Source of the DNA: Dyadobacter sp. CY356
GTDB lineage: Bacteria > Bacteroidota > Bacteroidia > Cytophagales > Spirosomataceae
Assembly: GCF_021440195.1 (NCBI RefSeq)
Contig: NZ_JAJTSZ010000002.1
Location: forward strand, 558,001-622,000
DNA: 64,000 nt
Reading direction: 5' to 3'
In this document: positions 55,900 to 64,000 of the stretch, piece after piece
Layout of the letters: the number at the start of each line of letters is the position of its first letter
Position numbering within the stretch: position 1 is the stretch's first letter
The notes under the pieces: model-generated
What the model was told of the DNA's origin: nothing
The model's database searches: none
Seen by the model: the letters and a program-made list of their open reading frames with translations, nothing else
Made by a program: the position numbers and the translations under genes

Positions 55900-56784
55900 T
55901 TACCTGATCACATCTCCTGTTTTCTTCCTAAAATCTTCCGGGGTATGTCCTGTTTGTTTACCAAAAAAACGTGTAAAATAGGCAGGTTCAGAAAAACCGA
56001 GTTCGTAACTGATCTCTTTAATTGATTTATCAAAACAGCTGATTTCTCTTTTCGCTTCCAGAATCAGCCGCTCATTAATAATTTGATTGATTGTTTTACC
56101 ATAGGTGTCTTTTGTTAATTCATTCAGTCTTTTCGCACTTAACGATAGTTCATTCGCATAAAAAGCAGCACTTCTTTGACTTTTGAAGTGATTTTCAACA
56201 GATTCAATTAACAGGTTCATACGGTTATCCTTATTCTCATCTTTTCTGATATCTTTTTGAAATTCAATACAATGTAAAAACCAGCTTCTAAGATAAGATT
56301 CTAAAATAGCAGGACGTTTTTCACCATCATGTTCAAGCTGAATCAGATCAATTAATTTATGAAAAAGACAAACCTGTGAATCAGGCACTATGATTGAAAA
56401 ATTAACAGTGTGGTAAAATAATTTGAAAATATCACCAGCAATCAAACGTTCGAAAAAATCCTTGGAAATAGCAAAAAGATACCCAACCTTATCCCGCTTA
56501 TCAATATTATGGACCTGATCCGGAAGAAGCAGAAATAGCTGGTTCCGGCTTATAGGGTATTTGATAAAATCAATAAAATGCACCTGACGTGGTTTCACAT
56601 CCGTAAACCATAGAAATTCGTAAAAGTCATGGCGATGGATCCCATTAAAATAATGCTCATTACTTTCTTCAATTTTGGACATCATGAAAAAATCTCCTCC
56701 CAATTGATGGAGAGGAAAATCAGTAATTTTTACCTGTCTGGTTTCATTCAAAAGGTCGGTTGATTTATTAAAACTATTTTTCAT
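55900..56784 (-). CDS. AraC-family transcriptional regulator of the siderophore operon
   Basis: 294 residues from ATG 56784 (the frame's TTG at 56802 is rejected). N-terminal cupin (FDFYEFLWFTDVKPRQVHFIDF type segment), C-terminal HTH with LSLSAKRLNELTKDTYG, IKEISYELGFSEPAYFTRFFGKQTG and PEDFRKK. It lies 45 bp after the PepSY gene on the same strand as the TonB receptor, DUF4374 and PepSY genes, so probably last gene of that operon and its regulator. Confidence 0.87.
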   Translation of the reverse strand: MKNSFNKSTDLLNETRQVKITDFPLHQLGGDFFMMSKIEESNEHYFNGIHRHDFYEFLWFTDVKPRQVHFIDFIKYPISRNQLFLLLPDQVHNIDKRDKVGYLFAISKDFFERLIAGDIFKLFYHTVNFSIIVPDSQVCLFHKLIDLIQLEHDGEKRPAILESYLRSWFLHCIEFQKDIRKDENKDNRMNLLIESVENHFKSQRSAAFYANELSLSAKRLNELTKDTYGKTINQIINERLILEAKREISCFDKSIKEISYELGFSEPAYFTRFFGKQTGHTPEDFRKKTGDVIR

Positions 56785-56829
56785 GGCAAGACATTCACAC
56801 AAAATTTTTAAAATTCTGCTTCATCAAAA

Positions 56830-58122
56830 TTATGAATCAATCGTTGTTTTTTCGTTTAAATCTTTATTTCGTATTAGTCCCGGTTTAAATTTTGACGTTG
56901 TGGCTAAACTGATATTTTCCTGATTTTCTGAAAGATCTTCACTTACAAACTTCTTAATCCTGCCGGCATTTTTCTTACCTTTTTTGCCAAAACCTTTCCG
57001 TCCCCACCATACCAGAAAGCCCGTCACAGGCAAACTTGCTCCGATCAGACTGGAAAGGAAAGCCAGCACTTTACCTGGAAATCCGAGAATACTTCCCACG
57101 TGAATATCGTAGTTCATTTTGCGAAGTTTTGTTCCAAAAGGTGCGCCATCATAAGAAGCTCCATAAACCTCATCTTTCGGCAATTCTTTTAATGTATGCT
57201 GATCAAAAGAATAACTACGGTTATTATAAAACTGACCGCTGTTTGGATAAATGGTAATATAAATGGCAGATTTTGCTTTTACAGAATCAGGAAAAGTATA
57301 ATAAAAACCTTCGGCTTTCGGATTCTCGCTGATCACTTTTAACCAGGCTTTATCAATCGCCTGTTGTGGGGTAAAAAACTTTCCAGCCATTAACGAGTCA
57401 GAAGTTATCTCCCTTTCCCGGCCCGGCAGTGATTTCCCGCCCGAAGTTGCCCAATATAAACCCTGACTGTACCATTTAATTCCATAAACCATTCCCGTCA
57501 ATGCGATGGCCAGCAAAAATAAAAGTGAGTAAAACCCAAGCACATTATGAAGGTCCAGATTAACCCGCTTAAAAGATGCACCCCATTTTATTTTGAAACT
57601 TTTATCCGTTGTGGTTTTCGTCCACTTTTTAGGATACCACCATATCAGTCCGGTTATCAAAAGTATGACAAAAACTAAAGTGCCATAATTTACAATCGGG
57701 CGACCAATTTCAAACGGAAGCCATAAAAAACGATGACCGTTTAAAACCCATCGAAAAAAGCTTGTTTCCCCCTTTTTGTGTACATCCTTACTGATTATCT
57801 CACCAGTATACGGATTTATTTTCAACGTGATATTAGGACCGCGTCGTTCACCCAGACCCAAATTAATCGCTCTTCCTTGCTGGTAATTCGCATAAGAAAC
57901 TTTGATATCAGGATAAGAAGCCTTTGCAATCTGCATCAGCTGAGAAGGCATGATAACTGCTTTATCCTGCCTTTCAATTTTAGTTTCTGGTTCTAGCAAA
58001 CCTTCAATCTCCTCATTAAAAACCCAGATACAGCCTGTGATACAGACGATGAAAACGATGATTCCGGAGATAAGCCCGAGCCATAAGTGGAGAAAGTTAT
58101 TGACTTTTTTGAATGTTGTCAT
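56830..58122 (-). CDS. xusC: PepSY-associated inner-membrane protein (XusC-like)
   Basis: 430 residues from ATG 58122 (MTTFKKVNNFLHLWLGL). Four PepSY-TM helices (about 15-37, 140-160, 195-215, 340-360) with histidines HLWLGL, NGHRFLW, LDLHNVLGF and DIHVGSILGFPGK that may bind haem or pass electrons. This is the architecture of siderophore-reducing inner-membrane proteins. Together with DUF4374 and the TonB receptor it forms a set like Bacteroides XusABC. Confidence 0.82.
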   Translation of the reverse strand: MTTFKKVNNFLHLWLGLISGIIVFIVCITGCIWVFNEEIEGLLEPETKIERQDKAVIMPSQLMQIAKASYPDIKVSYANYQQGRAINLGLGERRGPNITLKINPYTGEIISKDVHKKGETSFFRWVLNGHRFLWLPFEIGRPIVNYGTLVFVILLITGLIWWYPKKWTKTTTDKSFKIKWGASFKRVNLDLHNVLGFYSLLFLLAIALTGMVYGIKWYSQGLYWATSGGKSLPGREREITSDSLMAGKFFTPQQAIDKAWLKVISENPKAEGFYYTFPDSVKAKSAIYITIYPNSGQFYNNRSYSFDQHTLKELPKDEVYGASYDGAPFGTKLRKMNYDIHVGSILGFPGKVLAFLSSLIGASLPVTGFLVWWGRKGFGKKGKKNAGRIKKFVSEDLSENQENISLATTSKFKPGLIRNKDLNEKTTIDS

Positions 58123-58239
58123 AATATAATGATAGAATAAGTGAATTATAGAATGCGTGCGGTAGGCTGGCTTTGGTAATGACAAAGCTTATCCCTTCCG
58201 AAGAAGTGGACAAGCTTTGGCGACCATTCCTGATTTCTT

Positions 58240-59472
58240 TTATTTCACTTTTACAATGGCAGTGATAGCACCGCCTTCAACTTTCAAACCTTGTTTTGCA
58301 GTTGCGGAAGCGATGTCCACGCCATAAACCCAGCTGCCGGCGTCTGTATTTATTCCAACATATACCGTCTTTCCATCCGCACTAACGGTATTATTATTGT
58401 AAGAGGCAGATGAGGATGCAATTGCCTCAGGAGCCCCCGTAACCCAGGTAAATGTCTGGTTATAAAGATCTGCTATCGCCAGTCTCTTGTTCCCGGTTGC
58501 TGTATTAACCGTTCCATACATATAAAGCAGCACTTTCCCTTTGCTCAGATAAGTCTGATTAGCAATGTGATAGCCGCCTGATTTTTCCTGAACATTAAAG
58601 AAATAACTTTGATCAAATTCGGTAGTTCCTTTTTTAATTCTTACAAAAGCGGAAGGTTTTTTCGAAGTTGCTGCACCACTGTTGCTAGCAGACGCCGGAG
58701 AAAATCCATAGGCATCACCGTTTTCATCCACTGCCAGTCCGTTATTAAAATATGATCCGATAAAGCTTGTTCTGTTGTCCTTAATCACTTTTTCAAGTTT
58801 CATAGCCGGATAAGAGAACACCGCAATCCAGCTGCTGTCCGGATAAGCTGTTCCAAAAACATCAGGCGCTGCACCTTTGATACTCATATACGGAGCAAAA
58901 ACTTTATCCCCTACCTGAGTTGCGCCGGTGAAATGTGCACGCTCTCCATTGCCTGCCAGTTTTACTATGTTTTCCTGACCTTCAGCAACAATTTTAGACT
59001 GGTCCGCATTGATACGGAACCAGGAAGAACTTTCGTTTCCGCTTCTTGGCACTTTAATGATCAAAACATCATCACCGGCAGTTGCAAATACCTGAACAGT
59101 TTCACTCTGAAAATCAGAAGTTTTTACCAGTTCACCTTTTTCATCCAGTGCATAGGTCGTGACAGCACCCGGATTTCCCTGGCCGTACAGCAAACTGAAA
59201 AACTTGTTTTTGTGGGTGATATAATAACGATAAGACCCATCCTGCTCAATTCCTTTTCCAACAGTACTGATCGTTCCCTGCGAAAGATCGCTTGTGGTAA
59301 GCAGATAATCCGCCACCCCCGCAGAACCAATCGGCGTTGATGCTACCACATATCTTGACTCGGTGTCTACAACTGGTTCAGTACCAGGATCAACAGTTTT
59401 ATCATCACTGCAAGCCCCCAAAAACACACCCATTCCCAACACAAAAAACCACTGTAAATATGACTTTTTCAT
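58240..59472 (-). CDS. xusB: DUF4374 surface lipoprotein (XusB-like siderophore binder)
   Basis: 410 residues with a lipobox ending FLGAC (C21) followed by SDDK, similar to the lipoprotein surface-export signal of Bacteroidota. The body is a beta-propeller of DUF4374 type (RYVVASTPIGSAGVADYLLTTSDL, GNERAHFTGATQ-like, GDAYGFSPASAS). DUF4374 proteins in XusABC bind siderophore on the cell surface and pass it to the receptor. Located 45 bp after the receptor gene. Confidence 0.85.
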   Translation of the reverse strand: MKKSYLQWFFVLGMGVFLGACSDDKTVDPGTEPVVDTESRYVVASTPIGSAGVADYLLTTSDLSQGTISTVGKGIEQDGSYRYYITHKNKFFSLLYGQGNPGAVTTYALDEKGELVKTSDFQSETVQVFATAGDDVLIIKVPRSGNESSSWFRINADQSKIVAEGQENIVKLAGNGERAHFTGATQVGDKVFAPYMSIKGAAPDVFGTAYPDSSWIAVFSYPAMKLEKVIKDNRTSFIGSYFNNGLAVDENGDAYGFSPASASNSGAATSKKPSAFVRIKKGTTEFDQSYFFNVQEKSGGYHIANQTYLSKGKVLLYMYGTVNTATGNKRLAIADLYNQTFTWVTGAPEAIASSSASYNNNTVSADGKTVYVGINTDAGSWVYGVDIASATAKQGLKVEGGAITAIVKVK

Positions 59473-59517
59473 TTTTTGATTTATTAGAATTATTGAAACT
59501 ATTGAACTGATTATTAT

Positions 59518-61893
59518 TTATTTGCTGATAAAATACCGAAGCTTTACATAGAATCCTCGACTTGGTTTTTGAAGACTGAAATTGTCGTATAACTTACTAT
59601 CAAGCATGTTTTTGCATTCCAGAGCGACGTTATATCTTCCATTGGCCATGGCATAAACAATGTTGACATCATGGCTTAACTGGCGTGGAATGTCAAGTTT
59701 GTCACTTCCGAGACTTGGCCAATACAGGTAATATGCATGGACATAAAGCAGATTATAACCAAAAGTCAGGGTGTTTCCTTTTTTGCCAAAATCTTTCAGG
59801 AAAAGTGCGGCATCCGCGTTCCCGAACATGAAAGGCATGTTAGGAATCCGGTCGCGGTAGAGCGGACTTTCCGTTGTGTAGCCATCTTCAAATTTTGTAT
59901 TATTCCGCAGATCCTGATAAGTCAGATTGACTCCCGCAGTAACCAATTGTCTGAAGGAATAGCGAACCTCGCCATCAACTCCAAAATTGGTTACATCTGC
60001 CAGGTTATCCATTACCTGTTTTGTCTGGTTGGCATTCAATTTGGGACGTATAAAGCCCTGGGCATAGCGATACATCACATTCGCGTCGATACTAAACCGG
60101 TGTATTTTATGGATACTGGCCTGATAACTAAATCCTAAATTGTAGTTATTACTTGTTTCCGGTTTCAGATCAATGTTTCCTTCCAGATTTAACAAATCAC
60201 CAAACAGCTCATCCGTTTCAGGCAGTCGGTAACTCTTTTCAAATGAGCCCTTTAATTGCAGGTTTTTCAATAGAAAGTAAGTAGAGGCAACGCCATATCC
60301 CAGTTTACTAAAACTGTTTTTCTGATCCCTATAAGCTATATCACCCCAGTTTCCACTTGGATTATATGAAACCGAAAACTTGTTATCTTGGGAGAATTGC
60401 TTTACAAAAAGTGAGGTATTCCAGCGGTCGCTGTAATCAAATTTATAACCTAAACCGAGCACGTTTTTGGTATTGATCCGCGGCTGCTCATATTTATCAG
60501 CGTCAGGAAAAAGTTCGTCCTTTCCTTTTCTGTTGAAGGTATTATAAACGTTATTGATGGTTATTGAGTGGCGATCATCGATCTGGTAGCTCAAATTTGC
60601 TGTTGCCAGACCATTATTATTTCTGAATTTATACAATGATCTTTCGCGCTCACTTCCCAGCCCTTCGTATTGTTTAAACTGCTGAAACCAGTTGTAGCGG
60701 CGATAAACCGTGTCAATATTTTGCTCTTGTCCAAGATTATAATTCGCAGACAAATTGAAATTCAATCCTTTTACAAAAAGATCTTTCTTTTGATATTTCA
60801 GACTTGGCATCACAATATTTCCTTTCCGATGCCATTTCCCAAAAACGCTTACCATCCTTGCGCCGGTTTGTATCTCGGCTTTGTTCTGACCAAGCGTGAT
60901 TCCAATCAACAGTTTGTCAGCGAATTTTTTCCCAACTATACCGATGTTTGCAATCAAGGTTTCATTGTGATAGGTATCGTGAAATCTTCGCAATCGCTGA
61001 TTTCTGAAATATTCACCCGTATTCACATCGGCGACATCTACGTTAATCCAGTAGTTATTATTTGAAAAATTTTGAAATACGTTCACTTGCGCAGTGAAGC
61101 CGTTTTTGGCCGTAAATCCGGCATTGATCGCCGTACGGTACGTATTAAATGAACCGTAAGAATATGACGCATCAACATAACTATTTTGTTTTGTATTAGT
61201 TACGATATTAACAGCTCCCCCCAATGCGTCGGAACCAAGCCAGATTGGCACAACACCCTTATAAACCTCTACCCTTTCGGCAAGATTGATCGGAATATTA
61301 TTAAGCTGAAAAGAAGAACCAAAATTGTCCATCGGCACGCCATCCAGAAAAAATTTTACCTGCCGACCAGTAAATCCATTCAGCGAAAAGTTCATATTTG
61401 AACCCACACCACCACTTTCTCTAACCCGCACTCCAGAAACGCGATCTAGTGCGTGAGACAAATCAAGTGTAGAGTTTTGAAGTTTTTTTGCGTCAATGGC
61501 TGTGACATTGTAGGCCTGCCGGTTGATTTCCTTCGTTTCGCTCCGTCCAATCACCGAAAAAGATTCCAACTCTTTTGTGTCGGAATCCAGATGAAAGTTG
61601 AATTTTAGTTGCTCGCCTTCCTTTGTTGTAATTTGTTTGGATTGGGTCTGATAACCTATGAATGAAACGGTAAGCTGATAGGTGCCGGGCATTACTTTTT
61701 CCAGGAAATATTTCCCCTCAGAATTGGAGAAAGTCCCAATAGAAGTTCCTTTTAGAGCTATGGCAGCACCTGGTAATACCTCACCATCAGCGGATTTGAT
61801 ATGTCCGGTAATGGTTACGGAAGATTTTTGGGCAAAAGTTATGATCGAAAGGACACAAAATATCCCGATATGCAGAATTTTACTAATTTGCAT
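59518..61893 (-). CDS. xusA: TonB-dependent receptor (XusA-like, siderophore)
   Basis: 791 residues from ATG 61893 (MQISKILHIGIFC), the start that best positions the signal peptide; two earlier ATGs at 61923 and 61938 are possible. Carboxypeptidase-regulatory-like domain (ITGHIKSADGEVLPGAAIALKG), TonB plug (LDLSHALDRVSGVRVRESGGVG, then GVVPIWLGSDALGGAVNIVT) and a beta-barrel ending with an aromatic C-terminus (VKLRYFISK). Imports a ferric siderophore. First gene of the operon with DUF4374 and PepSY. Confidence 0.92.
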   Translation of the reverse strand: MQISKILHIGIFCVLSIITFAQKSSVTITGHIKSADGEVLPGAAIALKGTSIGTFSNSEGKYFLEKVMPGTYQLTVSFIGYQTQSKQITTKEGEQLKFNFHLDSDTKELESFSVIGRSETKEINRQAYNVTAIDAKKLQNSTLDLSHALDRVSGVRVRESGGVGSNMNFSLNGFTGRQVKFFLDGVPMDNFGSSFQLNNIPINLAERVEVYKGVVPIWLGSDALGGAVNIVTNTKQNSYVDASYSYGSFNTYRTAINAGFTAKNGFTAQVNVFQNFSNNNYWINVDVADVNTGEYFRNQRLRRFHDTYHNETLIANIGIVGKKFADKLLIGITLGQNKAEIQTGARMVSVFGKWHRKGNIVMPSLKYQKKDLFVKGLNFNLSANYNLGQEQNIDTVYRRYNWFQQFKQYEGLGSERERSLYKFRNNNGLATANLSYQIDDRHSITINNVYNTFNRKGKDELFPDADKYEQPRINTKNVLGLGYKFDYSDRWNTSLFVKQFSQDNKFSVSYNPSGNWGDIAYRDQKNSFSKLGYGVASTYFLLKNLQLKGSFEKSYRLPETDELFGDLLNLEGNIDLKPETSNNYNLGFSYQASIHKIHRFSIDANVMYRYAQGFIRPKLNANQTKQVMDNLADVTNFGVDGEVRYSFRQLVTAGVNLTYQDLRNNTKFEDGYTTESPLYRDRIPNMPFMFGNADAALFLKDFGKKGNTLTFGYNLLYVHAYYLYWPSLGSDKLDIPRQLSHDVNIVYAMANGRYNVALECKNMLDSKLYDNFSLQKPSRGFYVKLRYFISK

Positions 61894-61920
61894 TGCTTTA
61901 AAATGTTCAGCGTTGGTAAG

Positions 61921-61964
61921 CATTGCACTTTTGCGCAATGAGCCGGATGGTTGCAGCCATCCGG
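61921..61964 (-). promoter_or_regulatory. two hairpins in receptor leader
   Basis: CCGGATGG/CCATCCGG (61943-61950, 61957-61964) and CATTGC/GCAATG (61921-61926, 61935-61940) lie side by side 28-70 nt before the chosen start codon; they could control translation, or be mere folds. Confidence 0.35.
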
Positions 61965-62130
61965 TTTAATTATTGTTTGTGGAGGGAATTTATAGTAGCG
62001 GTCACGTCATCGTTATGATTTGTTAGGTAAAAAATAAGGAATTTTAATATATAGTAGCTTTAAACAGTCTATTCCACAGTCGGCCAAATCAATTTATTAT
62101 TAAGTCGCTGTGTTATAAATAAATAGACTC

Positions 62131-62154
62131 ATTCTAAATAAGATTACAAAAGTA
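62131..62154 (-). promoter_or_regulatory. -7 box and Fur-like half-site of xusA promoter
   Basis: TACTTTTG (TAnnTTTG) at 62154-62147. On the plus strand ATTCTAAATAA (62131-62141), one half of the Bacteroidota-type Fur box, lies at the expected transcription start; the other half (AAATAGAC) matches weakly. No -33 TTG at standard distance. Confidence 0.45.
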
Positions 62155-62321
62155 CTCGGTGAAAATTGGATACGCTTATACAATTTGCCGGTTCGGTTGG
62201 ACAATCTGCACCTTTCCACTACATTCATCACTGAATTTTTCCGTCCATGTATAGATTAGCCAAAATACTAATCATGTACTATATATTGCATAGTACCTTG
62301 TTAAACATAACATATTTAGCC

Positions 62322-62684
62322 ATGAAACTTAAATACATTTTATTTATGCTTACTGTAAGCATAGTTTCTTCATGCAGAAATTCAGATGATGTGAAAATTG
62401 CGGTAAAAGATTCTGATGACGAATACCGGTTTACAGCTTATTTCGACGAAAATAAAACAGAGGAGATTGTCAAAGTTATTGATCAGAATATTGCGCCAAC
62501 TACCATTGCTTCGGATGATGACAAGATTGACGTAACGACAACACTGGAAGATAAAACGACGTTTGATCTTCAATATGAACCGGGTGAAGTGATGATCAAA
62601 CTAAACAAACATGAGAACAGCAAATCTTCTTATTCCAGGGTCAAAAAAATGTGTGAGGAAATTAAAAATACTATTGGGGAGTAA
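62322..62684 (+). CDS. small acidic lipoprotein, unknown
   Basis: 120 residues from ATG 62322 (an ORF start at 62247 places the signal internally). Lipobox VSSC at C18 followed by RNSDD, a surface-export-like acidic tag. The mature part is acidic (many Asp/Glu), with YRFTAYFDENKTEEIVKVIDQN and a repeat of short strands; no family recognised. Divergent from the siderophore operon. Confidence 0.55.
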   Translation: MKLKYILFMLTVSIVSSCRNSDDVKIAVKDSDDEYRFTAYFDENKTEEIVKVIDQNIAPTTIASDDDKIDVTTTLEDKTTFDLQYEPGEVMIKLNKHENSKSSYSRVKKMCEEIKNTIGE

Positions 62685-62735
62685 TGGTAATTATAAAGAT
62701 TGATAATCAATATGGTTAAAAAAATTATAACCTGT

Positions 62736-62795
62736 TTTAAACCGTAGATTTTTCTGAAACACAAAAATGTATTTCAGATAAATCTACGGTTTAAA
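62736..62795. terminator. bidirectional terminator
   Basis: Perfect 16-bp arms 62736-62751 and 62780-62795 with an inner TCTGAAA/TTTCAGA stem, between two convergent genes. Confidence 0.85.
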
Positions 62796-62818
62796 TATAA
62801 ATTCAAAACGGTAATTTC

Positions 62819-64000
62819 CTAGGTCAAAAGTTCCATAACAGCTTTTCCTTTTCCATCCGGCGTAGTGTAAAACGGACGCTTCTCGACTTCGTATTGCGTG
62901 TCTTCTGCAATACCAAGTGCGTGATAAATAGTTTGATGAACAGCGTCTATTTTGATCGGATTTTCAATCGTTTTGCATGGTCGTTCGTCAGCAGTTTTCC
63001 CGTATACAAACCCTTTTTTAATACCTCCGCCAAACATCAGCATAGAACCTGCATCGGTAAAGTGGCGGTGCATTCCATAAAATTTCATATCCGACAAAAT
63101 ATCTGGCTGCGGTACCTGCTCCTGAACTTTCAAATCCGGACTTCCTTCTACCATCATATCACGACTAAATTCACTCGCCAAAACAACCATCGTTCTGTCC
63201 AGCAAGCCTTGTTTGTCCAGATCTTTAATAAGCTGGGCCACAGGGCCGTCAATTTGTTTTTTCATTTCAACAAGCCGGGTATTACCATTTTCATGAGTAT
63301 CCCAACCTTTAAATGGCTCATATTCAGTAGTAACACTGATAAACCGCGCACCTTGCTCTGTCAATCTTCTGGCCAGCAAACATCCCAAACCAAATTTACC
63401 GGTATTATAAATATTATAACTTTCCTTAGGTTCAGTACTCAGGTCAAAAGCTTTTGATTCCGGCGAATTAAGCAAGGCATATGCCTGTTCCATAGATCGT
63501 TTTAATGATTCCCGCTGATAATCACTACCAAATTCTCCAACCGGACTGTTATTGATCAATTCGTTGTACAGTTGATTTCTCCTTTCAAAGCGTTTGGCAT
63601 CCATGCCTACGGGCGGTCGAACGCTATCAAGCCCCTGGCTTGGATCCGGAATGAAAAAAGGGCCGAACTCATTACCCAGAAATCCAGCCGTATGAAATGC
63701 CTTCAACTCTTCACCTTCACCCAAAGTAAATCGCTGGCCTATGTCGATAAATGCGGGTATGACCGGATTTTTAGGCCCCAGTTCCTTTGCAATCCATGAG
63801 CCTAAATGTGGCGCGGCAACAGTTTGAGGTGGTTCGTAACAAGTATGCCAGTGATATTGGTGTCGGGAATGAAGAATATGCCCCATATCCGCAGCTGTGT
63901 AGGAACGGATCAAAGTCCCTTTATCCATCACTTTTCCAATCGATTGCAGCCCGTCCGAAAAATGAATTCCATCCAGGGCTGTCGGCATTGATTTAAATGT
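62819..64000 (-). CDS. DUF1501 protein, C-terminal part (5' end outside window)
   Basis: The frame stays open to the right edge of the window, so the gene starts beyond 64000; ATG 63988 is internal (TFKSM precedes it, as in full-length members). About 394 residues are visible: VMDKGTLIRSYTAADMGHILHSRHQYHWHTCYE, GPFFIPDPSQGLDSVRPP, the VLASEFSRDMM motif, and MHRHFTDAGSMLMFGGGIKKGFVYG. DUF1501 proteins are alkaline-phosphatase-like/sulfatase-like, exported and often paired with DUF1553 proteins in Planctomycetota and Cytophagales. Activity unknown. Confidence 0.87.
   Translation of the reverse strand, partial: TFKSMPTALDGIHFSDGLQSIGKVMDKGTLIRSYTAADMGHILHSRHQYHWHTCYEPPQTVAAPHLGSWIAKELGPKNPVIPAFIDIGQRFTLGEGEELKAFHTAGFLGNEFGPFFIPDPSQGLDSVRPPVGMDAKRFERRNQLYNELINNSPVGEFGSDYQRESLKRSMEQAYALLNSPESKAFDLSTEPKESYNIYNTGKFGLGCLLARRLTEQGARFISVTTEYEPFKGWDTHENGNTRLVEMKKQIDGPVAQLIKDLDKQGLLDRTMVVLASEFSRDMMVEGSPDLKVQEQVPQPDILSDMKFYGMHRHFTDAGSMLMFGGGIKKGFVYGKTADERPCKTIENPIKIDAVHQTIYHALGIAEDTQYEVEKRPFYTTPDGKGKAVMELLT

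Larger units (their letters stand above)
61894..62321. other. 428-bp divergent region, promoter of siderophore operon
   Basis: Between the receptor (minus) and a small lipoprotein (plus). Minus strand holds TACTTTTG (62154-62147) as a -7 box, an adjacent Fur-like half-site, and two hairpins in the leader close to the receptor start. Confidence 0.6.

Overview
The window reads as the chromosome of a free-living member of the Bacteroidota, most likely Cytophagales and Dyadobacter-like. The evidence is a T9SS-type C-terminal sorting domain, a SusC-style carboxypeptidase-regulatory plug on the TonB receptor, DUF4374/DUF4199/DUF2723/DUF4136 proteins, -7 boxes of the Bacteroidota form TAnnTTTG, A-rich rather than Shine-Dalgarno leaders, and about 40% GC. 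The genus is an inference. No rRNA, tRNA, CRISPR array, insertion sequence or prophage was seen.

Layout. (1) 1-5.3 kb: pentose-phosphate cluster (transketolase C-terminus, transaldolase, a HAD phosphatase, gnd, zwf), then a solitary HD phosphohydrolase. (2) 6.2-16.2 kb: metal-efflux locus. A PepSY-like secreted protein, an outer-membrane protein and a sensor kinase/OmpR regulator pair face a divergent TolC-adaptor-RND pump operon whose pump carries the divalent-cation (Czc-type) motif. (3) 16.3-20.4 kb: envelope cluster with a Q-rich/RGG-tailed secreted protein, a DUF4136 protein and a DegP/HtrA protease, separated by a 21-bp tandem-repeat element. (4) 20.5-21.5 kb: a compact two-gene cassette with a TIR/deoxyribosyltransferase-like protein and a small basic partner; this is the best candidate for an undescribed system. 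(5) 21.7-29.6 kb: a second, paralogous kinase/regulator pair, ThuA-like protein, CorA, AdhP-type dehydrogenase, phosphoglycerate mutase and a UPF1/IGHMBP2-like helicase. (6) 29.8-32.1 kb: an AraC regulator with an SDR and an Atu4866 protein; araC and SDR promoters share an identical operator at conserved spacing. (7) 32.1-33.5 kb: APS kinase plus sulfotransferase. (8) 33.9-42.5 kb: CoA-transferase, membrane-tethered LuxR regulator with DUF4199 protein, CE1-like esterase, two small membrane proteins, AraC regulator, cytochrome P450, YiiX-like cysteine hydrolase, SRPBCC protein. (9) 42.5-53.7 kb: a TMEM260-like DUF2723 membrane protein, a TPR membrane protein, an AraC/HD (cyanamide-hydratase-like) pair, and a 1682-residue T9SS-exported nuclease of the ExeM/NucH type. 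(10) 53.7-54.7 kb: an Rpn-family nuclease interrupted by a frameshift at an 8-base homopolymer. (11) 54.8-64 kb: sorbitol-dehydrogenase-like enzyme, AraC regulator, a XusABC-like siderophore uptake operon with a Fur-like half-site at its promoter, a small acidic lipoprotein, and the C-terminal part of a DUF1501 protein running off the edge.

Convergent gene pairs are usually separated by long perfect hairpins that serve as bidirectional terminators. Many starts were moved downstream from TTG codons to the first ATG that fits a signal peptide or family start; this is stated per gene. All family calls rest on motifs read by eye, not on database searches.
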